A DNA stretch of 64,000 nt, from assembly GCF_000716435.1 (NCBI RefSeq), contig NZ_JNWO01000010.1:124001-188000 (forward strand). The letters run 5' to 3'. Position 1 is the first letter of the stretch, and every line of letters begins with the position of its first letter. Both the position numbers and the translations under genes were made by a program. Positions 30,042 to 42,310 of this stretch are shown here, piece after piece. The stretch comes from Streptomyces xylophagus. Lineage in GTDB: Bacteria; Actinomycetota; Actinomycetes; Streptomycetales; Streptomycetaceae. The notes under the pieces are model-generated. The model did no database searches and was not told the origin of the DNA. It was given only the letters and a program-made list of their open reading frames with translations.

Positions 30042-31520
30042 CTATTGCCCGAGCCGGTTCGCCGTGTGCACCGCGCGGAGCACCGCCGCGGCCTTGTTGC
30101 GGCACTCCTGGTCCTCCATCTCGGGGTCCGAGTCGGCGACGATGCCGGCGCCCGCCTGGACGTAGGCGGTGCCGTCGCGGAGGAGGGCCGTACGGATGGC
30201 GATGGCGGTGTCGGAGTCGCCCGCGAAGTCGAGGTAGCCGACGCAGCCGCCGTACAACCCCCGCCTGGACGGCTCGAGTTCGTCGATGATCTGCATCGCG
30301 CGGGGCTTGGGCGCGCCGGAGAGGGTGCCGGCGGGGAAGCAGGCCGTCAGGACGTCGAAGGCGGTACGGCCCGGGGCCACGCGGCCGGTGACCGTCGAGA
30401 CGATGTGCATCACGTGCGAGTACCGCTCGACGGACATGAAGTCGACGACCTCGACCGAGCCGGGCTCGCAGACACGTCCCAAATCGTTACGCCCGAGGTC
30501 GACCAGCATGAGGTGCTCGGCGCGTTCCTTCGGGTCGGCGAGGAGTTCGTCGGCGAGAGCCTGGTCCTCCTGCGGGGTGGCCCCGCGGTGCCGGGTGCCG
30601 GCGATGGGGTGGACCATCGCGCGGCCGTCCTCGACCTTGACGAGAGCCTCGGGGGACGAGCCGACGACGTCGAACCCGTCGAAGCGGAACAGGTACATGT
30701 ACGGGGACGGGTTGGTCGCCCGGAGCACCCGGTACACGTCCAACGCGCTTGCCGTGCACGGTGTTTCGAAGCGCTGGGAGGGGACGACCTGGAAGGCCTC
30801 GCCCGCGCGGATGCGCTCCTTGATGTCCTCGACGGCCTCCTTGAAGTCGGGGCCGCCCCACAGCGCGGTGTACTCCGGAAGCTCGGAGGGCGGGAGCTGG
30901 GCGGGCGGCTGGGCCACCGCGCGGGAGAGGTCCGCCTCCATGGCGTCGAGGCGGGCCACCGCGTCCGCGTACGCCTCGTCGACACCGGTGTCGAGGTCGT
31001 TGTGGTTGATCGCGTTGGCGATCAGCAGGACCGAGCCCTCCCAGTGGTCCATCACGGCGAGGTCGCTGGTGAGGAGCATGGTCAGCTCGGGGAGCTTGAG
31101 GTCGTCCCGCTCCCCCGGGCCGATCTTCTCCAGGCGGCGGACGATGTCGTAGCCGAGATAGCCGACCATGCCGCCGGTGAAGGGCGGCAGGCCCTCCTGG
31201 TGGGGGGTGTGCAGGGTCTCGATGGTGGCCCGCAGGGCGGCGAGCGGGTCGCCGTCGACCGGGACGCCGACGGGCGGGGTGCCGAGCCAGTGGGCCTGGC
31301 CCTCACGGGCTGTGAGGGTGGCAGCGCTTCGCACGCCCACGAACGAATACCGGGACCAGGAGCGGCCGTTCTCCGCGGACTCCAGGAGGAAGGTGCCGGG
31401 GCGCTCCGCGGCGAGCTTGCGGTAGAGCGCGACCGGGGTGTCGCCGTCGGCGAGGAGCTTGCGGGTGACCGGAATGACGCGACGGTCGGTGGCCAGCTTG
31501 CGGAACGTCTCGAGGTCCAT
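30042..31520 (-). CDS. trpE: Anthranilate synthase component I
   Basis: 492 residues. It makes anthranilate from chorismate using ammonia supplied by a TrpG partner, which is not in this window. The N-terminal regulatory domain has the feedback-site motif [17 protein letters not shown]. The chorismate domain has [39 protein letters not shown] and [19 protein letters not shown]. The ATG lies 11 nt after hisI. No attenuator with Trp codons precedes it; instead the end of hisI can form a 7-bp hairpin. Confidence 0.96.
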   Translation of the reverse strand: MDLETFRKLATDRRVIPVTRKLLADGDTPVALYRKLAAERPGTFLLESAENGRSWSRYSFVGVRSAATLTAREGQAHWLGTPPVGVPVDGDPLAALRATIETLHTPHQEGLPPFTGGMVGYLGYDIVRRLEKIGPGERDDLKLPELTMLLTSDLAVMDHWEGSVLLIANAINHNDLDTGVDEAYADAVARLDAMEADLSRAVAQPPAQLPPSELPEYTALWGGPDFKEAVEDIKERIRAGEAFQVVPSQRFETPCTASALDVYRVLRATNPSPYMYLFRFDGFDVVGSSPEALVKVEDGRAMVHPIAGTRHRGATPQEDQALADELLADPKERAEHLMLVDLGRNDLGRVCEPGSVEVVDFMSVERYSHVMHIVSTVTGRVAPGRTAFDVLTACFPAGTLSGAPKPRAMQIIDELEPSRRGLYGGCVGYLDFAGDSDTAIAIRTALLRDGTAYVQAGAGIVADSDPEMEDQECRNKAAAVLRAVHTANRLGQ

Positions 31521-31531
31521 GGCGGCTGACC

Positions 31532-31966
31532 CTACTGATCCGAGGCGGCGGTGCTGGAATCAGCACCTTCTTTAAGAAGGCCTTCTTTGAGGTCTTCGTT
31601 GAAGTCCTCTTTGAGAAGCACGTCGGCGTCGAAGCAGGTGCAGGCGCCGGTGTGGCAGGCGGCGCCGACCTGGTCGACCTTCACGAGGACCGTGTCCGCG
31701 TCGCAGTCCAGGGCGACCGACTTGACGTGCTGGAAGTGGCCGGAGGTGTCGCCCTTCACCCAGTACTCCCGACGGCTGCGGGACCAGTAGGTGCAGCGGC
31801 CGGTCGTCAGCGTCCGATGCAGCGCCTCGTCGTCCATCCAGCCGAGCATCAGCACCTCACCGGTGTCGTACTGCTGGGCGATGGCGGGGACGAGCCCGTC
31901 GGCGCTTCGCTTGAGGCGGGCGGCGATCTCGGGATCGAGGCTGCTGGGCTGGGGCGTGCTGGTCAT
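31532..31966 (-). CDS. hisI: Phosphoribosyl-AMP cyclohydrolase
   Basis: 144 residues. It opens the purine ring of PR-AMP, the third step of histidine synthesis. The metal-binding core [20 protein letters not shown], followed by CHTGACTCF, is intact, as is the N-terminal [12 protein letters not shown]. The family domain ends about residue 118. The remaining tail ([20 protein letters not shown]) is Lys/Glu-rich and encoded by AT-rich DNA unlike the rest of the window. There is no HisE domain. Separated from the main his operon by 2.7 kb and placed directly upstream of trpE. Confidence 0.95.
   Translation of the reverse strand: MTSTPQPSSLDPEIAARLKRSADGLVPAIAQQYDTGEVLMLGWMDDEALHRTLTTGRCTYWSRSRREYWVKGDTSGHFQHVKSVALDCDADTVLVKVDQVGAACHTGACTCFDADVLLKEDFNEDLKEGLLKEGADSSTAASDQ
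31550..31567 (-). promoter_or_regulatory. Hairpin in hisI 3' end ahead of trpE
   Basis: In the mRNA, GGTGCTG-ATTC-CAGCACC forms a perfect 7-bp stem 29 nt before the trpE ATG. The neighbouring palindrome of a CCTTCTT arm and an AAGAAGG arm forms a second one. They may affect hisI-trpE coupling. Confidence 0.35.
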
Positions 31967-32005
31967 GGGGCCATTGTGCCGCGCCCCACTGACAGTCCCG
32001 GCAGA

Positions 32006-32044
32006 CGTCCACTGTGCGGACTGGCCAGGCGTCCACTGTGCGGA
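32006..32044. repeat. 24-bp direct repeat in a divergent promoter region
   Basis: CGTCCACTGTGCGGA occurs at 32006 and again at 32030, between the starts of hisI (31966) and the TIGR03085 gene (32072). It is a candidate site for a regulator binding direct repeats. Confidence 0.6.
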
Positions 32045-32071
32045 GGGGACGGGCGGTCGTAGGCTGACGGT

Positions 32072-32707
32072 ATGTCGACCTTCGCCAAGCGTGAACGACT
32101 TCTTCTCGCCGACCTCCTGGAGACGACGGGGCCCGACGCCCCGACCCTCTGCGAGGGCTGGCAGACCCGTGACCTCGCCGCGCACGTGGTGGTGCGGGAG
32201 CGCCGCGCCGACGCCGCCGGCGGCATCATGATCAAGCAGCTCGCGCCGCGCCTGGAGCGGGTGATGACGGAGTTCGCGGCGAAGCCGTACGAGGAGCTGA
32301 TCCAGCTGATCCGTACGGGCCCGCCGCGCTTCTCCCCGTTCCAGCTCAAGCAGCTCGACGAGGCGTCCAACACGGTCGAGTTCTACGTCCACACGGAGGA
32401 CGTACGGCGTGCGCAGCCGGAGTGGACCCCCCGCGAGCTGGACCCGGTGTTCCAGGACGCCCTGTGGTCCCGCCTGGAGCGCATGGCCCGCCTGATGGGC
32501 CGCACCGCGCCGACCGGCCTGGTGCTGCGCCGCCCCGACGGCCAGACGGCGGTCGCCCACAAGGGCGCACCGGTAGTGACGGTCACCGGCGAGCCCTCGG
32601 AGCTGCTGATGTTCGCCCACGGCCGCCAGAGCGTGGCCAAGGTGGAACTGGACGGCGACGAGAACGCGATCGCCAAGCTCCAGGAGGCCAAGCAACTGGG
32701 GATCTGA
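32072..32707 (+). CDS. TIGR03085-family metal-binding protein (DinB/maleylpyruvate isomerase fold)
   Basis: 211 residues. The start [20 protein letters not shown] with [20 protein letters not shown] near residues 25-45 is the TIGR03085 signature, related to mycothiol-dependent DinB-like enzymes. A helical N-terminal domain with potential metal histidines (AAHVV and FYVHTED) is followed by an alpha/beta C-terminal domain. These may be thiol-dependent transferases, but the reaction is unknown. It diverges from hisI across a direct repeat. Confidence 0.8.
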   Translation: MSTFAKRERLLLADLLETTGPDAPTLCEGWQTRDLAAHVVVRERRADAAGGIMIKQLAPRLERVMTEFAAKPYEELIQLIRTGPPRFSPFQLKQLDEASNTVEFYVHTEDVRRAQPEWTPRELDPVFQDALWSRLERMARLMGRTAPTGLVLRRPDGQTAVAHKGAPVVTVTGEPSELLMFAHGRQSVAKVELDGDENAIAKLQEAKQLGI

Positions 32708-32731
32708 GCCCGCAGTGGTGAACAGGCCGGG

Positions 32732-33982
32732 TCAGTTGGGGAGTTCGGCGCGCCGCAGGTCGCGGACGCACAGCGCGATCACCCCGCCGAGACCGCAGAC
32801 CACCGCGCTGGCCACGAACACCGGGCCCGTGCCCCACGCCCCGATCGCCGCGGCCGACAGCGGCATGCTGAGCGGGGCGAAGCCGAGGCTGACCAGGCTG
32901 GAGACGGCGGTGACGCGGCCCAGGTAGGCGGGGTCGGACTGGGTCTGCAGCAGAGCTCCGCACATGGCGCCGCTGAGACCGGCGAGCAGCCCGATGAGCA
33001 GGGCGACGCCGACGGCCGCGAGGACGCTCGGGACCTGGGCGAGGGCGCCTATGGCGACGGAACCGGCGATGATCGCGTAGCCAGCGACCTGCCCGGCGTA
33101 CGGCAGTCGGCCCCGGACGGTCAGCAGCAGGGCCGCCGCCCCGGCGCCGACGCCGAAGCCGGAGAGCACCCATCCCATGCCGGAGGCGCCCCAGCCGCGT
33201 TCGTGGGCGAGCAGCGTCAGTCCCACGTTGAGCGGGCCGACGAAGCCGAGGTCGCCGAGCGCGATGGCCAGCATCAGGGGGGCGAGGACGCGGTGGCCCC
33301 GGATGTAGCGCAGGCCGGCCCGAAGGTCGCCGAGCGGGGTTGTCGGACGGGCGTCGGCCTTGTCGTCGGCGGGCAGTTCCCGCATCCGTACGGAGATCAG
33401 CAACGGCACCGACACCGCGATCAGCAGCCCGGCGAGTCCGAACGCCGCCGCCGCGCCGCCGACCGCGACACCGAGGCCGCCGAGCGGACCGCCGACGACG
33501 TTGGCGAAGCGGATCGCGAGCCCCCGCATGCCCTGCACGCGCGCGAGTTGGTCGCGGGTCGTCACGCGCGCGGGGAGGGCGCCCACGGCCGGCATGAACA
33601 CGGCGTCCACGGTGCCGAACACCACCGCGAGCAACGCCAGCGGCCACAGCCCCGGGCTCGTCAGGAACAGCAGCGCGGCCACCGCCAGCACCGCCACGCA
33701 GCGCACCGCGTCACTCCCGATGACGACCCTGCGCGGCCCGAACCGGTCGGCGATCACTCCCCCGCCCAGCATCAACAGGGCACTCGGCACGGCACTCACC
33801 GCCATCACGGCACCGGCCTGCGCGGGTGAGCCGTGCTGTACGGCCGCCCAGGACAGGGCGATGTAGTACACGCTGTCGCCCACCATCGAGGACGCGTAGG
33901 CCGCGAGCCAGCGCAGGACGTTGGGGTCGCGGTGAGCGGGTCCGGCGGTGGCTGTGCGGGGAGTTATGAGCGCGGTGGTCAC
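32732..33982 (-). CDS. MFS transporter, probable drug efflux
   Basis: 416 residues with about twelve membrane helices. The MFS motif A appears after helix 2 as GGVIADRFGPRRVVIGSD. A longer cytosolic loop near residue 200 (RELPADDKADARPTTP) divides the halves. The profile fits the DHA3/MefA-like exporters. The GTG start lies 22 nt downstream of an HTH regulator gene on the same strand, which suggests a regulated efflux pair. The substrate cannot be read from sequence. Confidence 0.9.
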   Translation of the reverse strand: MTTALITPRTATAGPAHRDPNVLRWLAAYASSMVGDSVYYIALSWAAVQHGSPAQAGAVMAVSAVPSALLMLGGGVIADRFGPRRVVIGSDAVRCVAVLAVAALLFLTSPGLWPLALLAVVFGTVDAVFMPAVGALPARVTTRDQLARVQGMRGLAIRFANVVGGPLGGLGVAVGGAAAAFGLAGLLIAVSVPLLISVRMRELPADDKADARPTTPLGDLRAGLRYIRGHRVLAPLMLAIALGDLGFVGPLNVGLTLLAHERGWGASGMGWVLSGFGVGAGAAALLLTVRGRLPYAGQVAGYAIIAGSVAIGALAQVPSVLAAVGVALLIGLLAGLSGAMCGALLQTQSDPAYLGRVTAVSSLVSLGFAPLSMPLSAAAIGAWGTGPVFVASAVVCGLGGVIALCVRDLRRAELPN

Positions 33983-34004
33983 GGGAGTTCGTCCTCTCCG
34001 GGGC

Positions 34005-34592
34005 TCAGACGCGGAACGGGAAGCCGTACAGGTGGATCGCGACGTTCTCCCGGCCCTGGGTGTCGCCCGCCTGCTCGGCGGCCCGCCCCCTGACCTGGTA
34101 CTTCTTGATCAGGGTGTCCAACTCGTGCTGCAGTTCGGCGAGTTCGGGCGCCGTGAGTCGTGGGAGGTACTCGCTCTCGAAACCGGCCGAGCGCCACTCG
34201 TCGCTCCAGGACTCGGACTCGTCGAGGTGGCGCCGGTAGAGGTCGACGCGTTGCTCCAGCAGGGTCCGCGTGAGCACGCCCTGGGCGGCGAGCTTCTCCG
34301 GGGCGTCCTTCATGTCCTCGTGCCGCACGGTCAGACCCTCCGCGGCGGGCTGCCACCAGCGCTCCCGGCCGTCACCGCTCTGCTGCTCGGCCTCCTCGAT
34401 CAGCCCGTGCTCGGCGAGCTTGCGCAGGTGGTAGCTGACCAGCGAGACAGCCTCGTCGACCTGGTCGGCGAGTTGCGAGGCGGTGGCGGTGCGGGCCACG
34501 TACAACGCCCGGTACAGCTTGAGGCGCAGCGGGTGCGCGAACGCCTTGAGCGTCCCCAGATCGGTGATGGCACGGGTCTCTTTCGAGGTCAC
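34005..34592 (-). CDS. ArsR-like winged-helix transcriptional regulator
   Basis: 195 residues from GTG. The winged helix occupies about residues 10-80 (TLKAFAHPLRLKLYRALYV, then TASQLADQVDEAVSLVSYHL). A helical C-terminal domain, DLYRRHLDESESWSDEWRS and later LAELQHELDTLIKKY, probably dimerises. A 19-bp inverted repeat lies 18-61 nt upstream of the start and is the likely autoregulatory operator. It is cotranscribed with the MFS exporter and probably represses it until a ligand is bound. The ligand is unknown; no metal-binding cysteine pair of classic ArsR is visible. Confidence 0.85.
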   Translation of the reverse strand: MTSKETRAITDLGTLKAFAHPLRLKLYRALYVARTATASQLADQVDEAVSLVSYHLRKLAEHGLIEEAEQQSGDGRERWWQPAAEGLTVRHEDMKDAPEKLAAQGVLTRTLLEQRVDLYRRHLDESESWSDEWRSAGFESEYLPRLTAPELAELQHELDTLIKKYQVRGRAAEQAGDTQGRENVAIHLYGFPFRV

Positions 34593-34609
34593 GCACCCCA
34601 CGCTAGATA

Positions 34610-34653
34610 CGAAAGGAAAGTTGCGCAACATATTTTGCGCAACTTCCCTTTCG
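34610..34653. promoter_or_regulatory. 19-bp inverted repeat operator of the regulator-MFS pair
   Basis: The arm CGAAAGGAAAGTTGCGCAA and its complement match at 18 of 19 bases around a 6-nt AT spacer. It lies just upstream of the regulator start and is far less GC-rich than its surroundings, as expected of a promoter-operator. Confidence 0.8.
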
Positions 34654-34666
34654 CATCTCCCCGCAA

Positions 34667-34699
34667 GTAAGCCCCGACCACCAGGCAGCCGGGGCTTAC
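34667..34699. terminator. Terminator of the his operon
   Basis: A 10-bp perfect stem (GTAAGCCCCG with CGGGGCTTAC) and 13-nt loop lie 16 nt beyond the hisF stop. Confidence 0.8.
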
Positions 34700-34715
34700 A
34701 ACACCTCTCAGGGGA

Positions 34716-35471
34716 TCACCGAACCGGGTGCCCCGCTTCCCTCAGCGCCTGCTTGACCTCACCGATCCGCAGATCGCCGAAGTGGAAGACGGAGGCGGCC
34801 AGCACCGCGTCCGCACCGGCGGCCACGGCCGGCGGGAAGTCCGCGAGCTTGCCCGCGCCGCCGGAGGCGATGACCGGTACGGTCACGTGTTTGCGGACCG
34901 CCGCGATCATCTCCAGGTCGTAGCCGTCCTTCGTGCCGTCCGCGTCCATCGAGTTGAGCAGGATCTCCCCCGCCCCCAACTCGGCGGCCCGGTGCGCCCA
35001 TTCGACGGCGTCGATGCCGGTGCCCTTGCGGCCGCCGTGGGTGGTGACCTCGAAGGAACCGGACTCCGTACGACGCGCGTCCACCGACAGCACCAGCACC
35101 TGTCGCCCGAACCGCTCCGCGATCTCCCGGATCAGCTCGGGGCGCGCGATCGCCGCCGTGTTGACGCCGACCTTGTCCGCGCCCGCGCGCAGCAGCTTGT
35201 TCACGTCCTCGGCCGTGCGGACGCCGCCGCCGACGGTGAGCGGGATGAAGACCTGCTCGGCGGTGCGGCGGACCACGTCGTACGTCGTCTCGCGGTTGCC
35301 GGAGGACGCGGTGATGTCCAGGAAGGTCAACTCGTCGGCGCCCTCGGCGTCGTAGACCTTGGCCATCTCGACGGGGTCGCCCGCGTCGCGCAGGTTCTGG
35401 AAGTTGACGCCCTTGACGACCCGGCCGTTGTCCACGTCCAGGCAAGGGATCACGCGTACGGCGAGGGTCAT
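34716..35471 (-). CDS. hisF: Imidazole glycerol phosphate synthase cyclase subunit
   Basis: 251 residues, TIM barrel. With HisH it makes IGP and AICAR from PRFAR. Signatures: [19 protein letters not shown] with the catalytic Asp, [41 protein letters not shown] with the second catalytic Asp, and [12 protein letters not shown]. The ATG overlaps the ridA stop (ATGA). Last gene of the his operon before the hairpin. Confidence 0.97.
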   Translation of the reverse strand: MTLAVRVIPCLDVDNGRVVKGVNFQNLRDAGDPVEMAKVYDAEGADELTFLDITASSGNRETTYDVVRRTAEQVFIPLTVGGGVRTAEDVNKLLRAGADKVGVNTAAIARPELIREIAERFGRQVLVLSVDARRTESGSFEVTTHGGRKGTGIDAVEWAHRAAELGAGEILLNSMDADGTKDGYDLEMIAAVRKHVTVPVIASGGAGKLADFPPAVAAGADAVLAASVFHFGDLRIGEVKQALREAGHPVR

Positions 35472-35881
35472 GACGAGCCCTCCTCGCCACGCGCTTCCGT
35501 CCGGTACGCCTCCACCTCGACCTCGACGACCAGGCTCGGGTCGACGAAGCCGGACACGATGATCATGGATGCGGCGGGCCGGATCGCGTCGAACAGCTCC
35601 TTGTGTGCGCGGCCCACGTCGTCGACGTCCCGGGCGTGGGTGATGTACATACGGGTGCGCACCACATCGGCGGGGCCGAGGCCCAGTTGGTCCAGCGCGG
35701 AGAACGCGACGTTGAACGCGTTGACCGTCTGCTCGTAGGGACCGCCCCCGGCGATCTCGCCGTCCACTATCGACGTGCACCCGGAGACCAGCACCAGGCC
35801 GTTGGGCAGCTCCACCGCGCGGGAGTAGCCGAAGGCGTCCTCCCAGGGCGCGCCGGTCGACACGCGTCGTAGCTCGGTCAC
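35468..35881 (-). CDS. RidA/YjgF-family protein
   Basis: 137 residues. YjgF/YER057c/UK114 fold with [12 protein letters not shown] near 33-44, [20 protein letters not shown] and the C-terminal VEVEVEAYR block. RidA proteins hydrolyse reactive enamine/imine intermediates such as 2-aminoacrylate. The family's substrate-anchoring arginine (as in [11 protein letters not shown]) is present. It is inserted between priA and hisF with 4-nt overlaps on both sides, so it is expressed in step with the histidine enzymes. Confidence 0.88.
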   Translation of the reverse strand: MTELRRVSTGAPWEDAFGYSRAVELPNGLVLVSGCTSIVDGEIAGGGPYEQTVNAFNVAFSALDQLGLGPADVVRTRMYITHARDVDDVGRAHKELFDAIRPAASMIIVSGFVDPSLVVEVEVEAYRTEARGEEGSS

Positions 35882-36606
35882 CGGGCCACCGCCTCCAAGG
35901 CCTCTTCCAGAGTGAACGCCTTCGCGTACAGGGCCTTCCCGACGATGGAGCCCTCGACACCGAGGGCTACCAGCTCGGAGATGGCCCGCAGGTCGTCCAG
36001 GGAGGAGACCCCGCCGGAGGCCACGACCGGGCGGTCGGTCGCCGCGCAGACGTTGCGCAGCAGCTCCAGGTTGGGGCCCTGGAGGGTGCCGTCCTTGGCG
36101 ATGTCGGTGACCACGTACCGGGCGCAGCCCTCGGAGTTGAGGCGGTCCAGCGTCTCGTAGAGGTCGCCGCCGTCACGGGTCCAGCCGCGTCCGCGCAGGG
36201 TCGTGCCGCGTACGTCGAGGCCGACCGCGATCTTGTCGCCGTGCTCGGCGATGACCTTGGCGACCCACTCCGGGGTCTCCAGCGCGGCGGTGCCGAGATT
36301 CACCCGGGTGCAGCCGGTGGCGAGGGCGGCGGCGAGGGTGTCGTCGTCGCGGATGCCGCCGGACAGCTCGACCTTGATGTCCATGGCGCCGGCGACCTCG
36401 GCGATGAGCTTGCGGTTGTCGCCGGTGCCGAACGCGGCGTCCAGGTCGACGAGGTGCAGCCACTCGGCGCCGGAGCTCTGCCAGGCGAGGGCGGCCTCCA
36501 GGGGGGAGCCGTAGGAGGTCTCGGTCCCGGACTCGCCGTGCACCAGGCGGACGGCCTGGCCGTCGCGGACGTCCACGGCGGGGAGGAGTTCGAGCTTCGA
36601 AGGCAT
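35878..36606 (-). CDS. priA: Bifunctional PriA: HisA and TrpF isomerase
   Basis: 242 residues, TIM barrel of the HisA fold. Blocks: [20 protein letters not shown] with a catalytic Asp, [51 protein letters not shown] with the second Asp, and [13 protein letters not shown]. In Streptomyces this one enzyme isomerises both ProFAR (histidine) and PRA (tryptophan) because a separate trpF is missing. No trpF is seen here. It overlaps hisH and ridA, and ties tryptophan synthesis to his operon expression. Confidence 0.95.
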   Translation of the reverse strand: MPSKLELLPAVDVRDGQAVRLVHGESGTETSYGSPLEAALAWQSSGAEWLHLVDLDAAFGTGDNRKLIAEVAGAMDIKVELSGGIRDDDTLAAALATGCTRVNLGTAALETPEWVAKVIAEHGDKIAVGLDVRGTTLRGRGWTRDGGDLYETLDRLNSEGCARYVVTDIAKDGTLQGPNLELLRNVCAATDRPVVASGGVSSLDDLRAISELVALGVEGSIVGKALYAKAFTLEEALEAVAR

Positions 36607-37265
36607 CAGAGGGTTCCGATCCAATTGTTCAACAACTGCGCTCCGGCGTCGCCGGACTTCTCGGGGTGGAACTGTGTGGCCCACAGGGCGCCGTTCTCCA
36701 CGGCTGCCACGAAGGGCTTGCCGTGCGTCGACCAGGTCACCAGGGGGGCGCGCATCGCCGGGTTCACGACTTCGAGGGACCAGTCGTGGACGGCGTAGGA
36801 GTGCACGAAGTAGAAGCGCGCGTCCGCGTCGAGTCCCGCGAAGAGCTGGGAGCCCGCCGGGGTGTCCACGGTGTTCCAGCCCATGTGGGGCACGATCTCG
36901 GCCTGCAACGGCTCGACCGAGCCGGGCCACTCGTCCAGGCCCTCGGTCTCGACGCCGTGCTCGATGCCCCGCGCGAACAGGATCTGCATGCCCACGCAGA
37001 TGCCCATCACCGGGCGCCCGCCGGCCAGCCGCCGGCCGACGATCCAGTCGCCGCGCGCTTCCTTCAGGCCCTGCATGCAGGCGGCGAAGGCGCCGACGCC
37101 CGGCACCAGCAGCCCGTCCGCGTTCATGGCCTTGTCGTAGTCACGCGTTATCTCGACCTGGGCGCCGGTGCGCGCGAGGGCACGCTCGGCGGAACGGACG
37201 TTCCCGAAGCCGTAGTCGAAGACGACCACCTTCTTCGACGCGTTCGTGGACGCACTCAATTCCAC
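36606..37265 (-). CDS. hisH: Imidazole glycerol phosphate synthase glutaminase subunit
   Basis: 219 residues from GTG. Class I glutamine amidotransferase with nucleophile Cys in [13 protein letters not shown], the oxyanion PGVGAF segment and the His-Glu pair in [11 protein letters not shown]. It feeds ammonia to His[19 protein letters not shown] near the start is typical. The start lies inside the end of the small membrane gene, and the stop shares one base with the priA ATG (TGATG). Confidence 0.96.
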   Translation of the reverse strand: MELSASTNASKKVVVFDYGFGNVRSAERALARTGAQVEITRDYDKAMNADGLLVPGVGAFAACMQGLKEARGDWIVGRRLAGGRPVMGICVGMQILFARGIEHGVETEGLDEWPGSVEPLQAEIVPHMGWNTVDTPAGSQLFAGLDADARFYFVHSYAVHDWSLEVVNPAMRAPLVTWSTHGKPFVAAVENGALWATQFHPEKSGDAGAQLLNNWIGTL

Positions 37266-37416
37266 ACCGCCAATCGCATGACCCCCGCGACCAGACACAT
37301 CGCCGCGCCGATGGAGACCAGCACGATCAGGCTCGCCGGCATCTTCTGCTTGACGAAGGAGTAGACCCCGCCGAGGAGGAAGAGTCCGACGACGATCAGG
37401 AGGCTGGAGAGGCCGG

Positions 37417-37420
<4 letters not shown>
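37256..37420 (-). CDS. Small membrane protein in the his operon
   Basis: 54 residues with two membrane helices ([17 protein letters not shown] and [20 protein letters not shown]) and a short basic loop (KQKMPAS). It overlaps hisB (GTGA) at its start and hisH by 10 nt at its end, so it is a genuine part of the operon. The equivalent position in other Streptomyces his operons also carries a short orphan gene. No function is known. Confidence 0.8.
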
Positions 37421-40435
<3,015 letters not shown>

Positions 40436-40606
40436 AGGAGCAATTCTCGCAGACGGTCATCGGGCGCTGCTCGCGCATATCAATGGCTGATACAGAACGT
40501 GGCCGGAACCCGGAAGATCCCCTTCACGTCTAGTGTTCCGGGGGTCACTCAGCGGGCATGAACAGCTGTGCGATACCCGTGAGTAGTTGAGAGGGATGAA
40601 AGAGCA

Positions 40607-42181
40607 GTGACCGAGGGTGCCGGCCTCCCCGGGGATGTGCCGGACGACGCGACCGCCGCCGAGCTGGGCATGTGGCAGGCCTTCCGCAACGGCAGTGTGT
40701 ACGACCTGAGCAGCGGCGACACCGTCGTCGACGATCCGCACGGCGGGTATCCATGGGGCGACGCGCGGACCGTGCGGGCCCGCATCGTCTGCCGGCTCCT
40801 CCTGGACGGCCCGCCCCCGCTGTCGGGCCGGGTGGCCTCCCTGAAGCTCACGGGGCTGCGCATCACCGGCACCCTGGACCTCGCGGGCGGCACCGTAGCG
40901 CCGTACGTCGAGCTGAAGAACTGCCGGTTCGAGCACGAGATCCTGCTGCCGGAGGCCCGCTTCCAGACCGTACGGCTGGTGAACTGCTCGGTGCCGCGGC
41001 TGGAGGCGGCGCGGGTGCACACGGAGGGTGATCTGCATCTGCCGCGCTGCCGCTTCCACAACGGCCTGCGGCTCACCGACGCGCACATCGGCACCGATCT
41101 GCTGCTCAACCAGGCGATCGTCTACCGGGACCGCACGGGCCGTTCCATCGCCGCGGACGGGATGACCGTCGGGCAGGATCTCCAGGCCGAACTCCTCGAA
41201 TCGCACGGGGAGTTGAGCCTGCGCAGCGCCAAGGTAGGCGTCTCGCTGAGCCTGCGCGGCGCCCGGCTGGCGAACCCGTACACCCGGCTCGCCCTGAACG
41301 CCCCGCAGCTGACCGTCGGCCGCACCCTGTACCTCACCCCGGCGGGCGTCGGCGGCCCCTGGCGCAGCGGCACGACACCCGCGCGCGGGACCCGCATCCA
41401 GCGCTTCGAGTGCCAGGGCGGGGTTCGCCTGGACGACGGACGGTTCGGGGACGCGGTGGACCTGGAGCGGGCCCGGTTCACCTTCACCGACGAGCAGGAA
41501 CTGTCGCTGCTGCGGGTGCAGACACCCGAGCTGCGCTTCCTCGGGGAGAGACCGCAGCGCGGCAAGGTGGTGCTGTCGGGGGCGCGGGTCGTCAACCTGA
41601 TCGACCGGGCGGACAGTTGGCCGGGTCCCGGCAACCTCCACATGGGCGGCTTCGGGTACGAGAACCTCGTACCGCAGGGCCCGTTCCCGCTGGACGCGCG
41701 CCTCGGCTGGGTGGCCGCCGCGACCCCCGAGTACAACCCGGAGCCGTACGAGCGGCTCGCGACCGTGCTGCGCAACGCCGGTGAGGACGTGGACGCGCGG
41801 GAGGTGCTGCTCGCCAAGCAGCGCCGGCGCCGGGAGAGTCTGCCGGTCGCGGCCAAGGTGTGGGGGTTCGTGCAGGACTGGACGGTCGCCTACGGGTACC
41901 GGCCGGGCCGGGCCGCCGTATGGATGGCGGTGCTGTGGGCGGCGAGTTCGCTGGCCTTCGCGCACGCCGACCACGCGCCGGTGAACAGCAACGGGCATCC
42001 GCCGTGGAGCCCCGCCCTGTTCGCCCTGGATCTGCTGCTGCCGGTGATCGACCTGGGGCAGGCGGGTCAGTGGCAGCTGCACGGCGGCTGGCAGTGGCTG
42101 TCCGTGGCGCTGATCATGCTGGGCTGGATCCTGGCGACGACGGTGGCGGCGGGGGCCACGAGGCTGCTCAGACGCGGCTGA
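40607..42181 (+). CDS. Membrane protein with N-terminal beta-helix-like repeats
   Basis: 524 residues from GTG. About residues 75-330 consist of short degenerate repeats of alternating hydrophobic and polar residues (SLKLTGLRITGTLDLAGG, YVELKNCRFEHEILL, GDLHLPRCRFHNGLRLTDA) that look like right-handed beta-helix turns, as in pentapeptide or bactofilin-type proteins. A polar helical segment (YERLATVLRNAGEDVDAREV) and three membrane helices (from about 427) form the C-terminus. Relatives in Streptomyces are sometimes labelled oxidoreductase, but no cofactor motif is visible. A soluble beta-helix tethered to the membrane suggests a scaffold. Function unknown. Confidence 0.7.
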   Translation: MTEGAGLPGDVPDDATAAELGMWQAFRNGSVYDLSSGDTVVDDPHGGYPWGDARTVRARIVCRLLLDGPPPLSGRVASLKLTGLRITGTLDLAGGTVAPYVELKNCRFEHEILLPEARFQTVRLVNCSVPRLEAARVHTEGDLHLPRCRFHNGLRLTDAHIGTDLLLNQAIVYRDRTGRSIAADGMTVGQDLQAELLESHGELSLRSAKVGVSLSLRGARLANPYTRLALNAPQLTVGRTLYLTPAGVGGPWRSGTTPARGTRIQRFECQGGVRLDDGRFGDAVDLERARFTFTDEQELSLLRVQTPELRFLGERPQRGKVVLSGARVVNLIDRADSWPGPGNLHMGGFGYENLVPQGPFPLDARLGWVAAATPEYNPEPYERLATVLRNAGEDVDAREVLLAKQRRRRESLPVAAKVWGFVQDWTVAYGYRPGRAAVWMAVLWAASSLAFAHADHAPVNSNGHPPWSPALFALDLLLPVIDLGQAGQWQLHGGWQWLSVALIMLGWILATTVAAGATRLLRRG

Positions 42182-42310
42182 GGGAGACCAGGTGCACAGC
42201 ACTCGAACAGATGAGCAATAGTCACCTTTTACCCGCCCTTGACCGAGGCGCGTACAACTTTCAGCCGGGTGCTCAATCGGTCTGGCGCACTCCGGATCGA
42301 CGGTCTTTCA

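Noticed and set aside
40596..40610. Four-codon upstream frame (ATG AAA GAG CAG TGA) overlapping the GTG start
   Set aside because: No proper ribosome site precedes it, and such short frames arise by chance.
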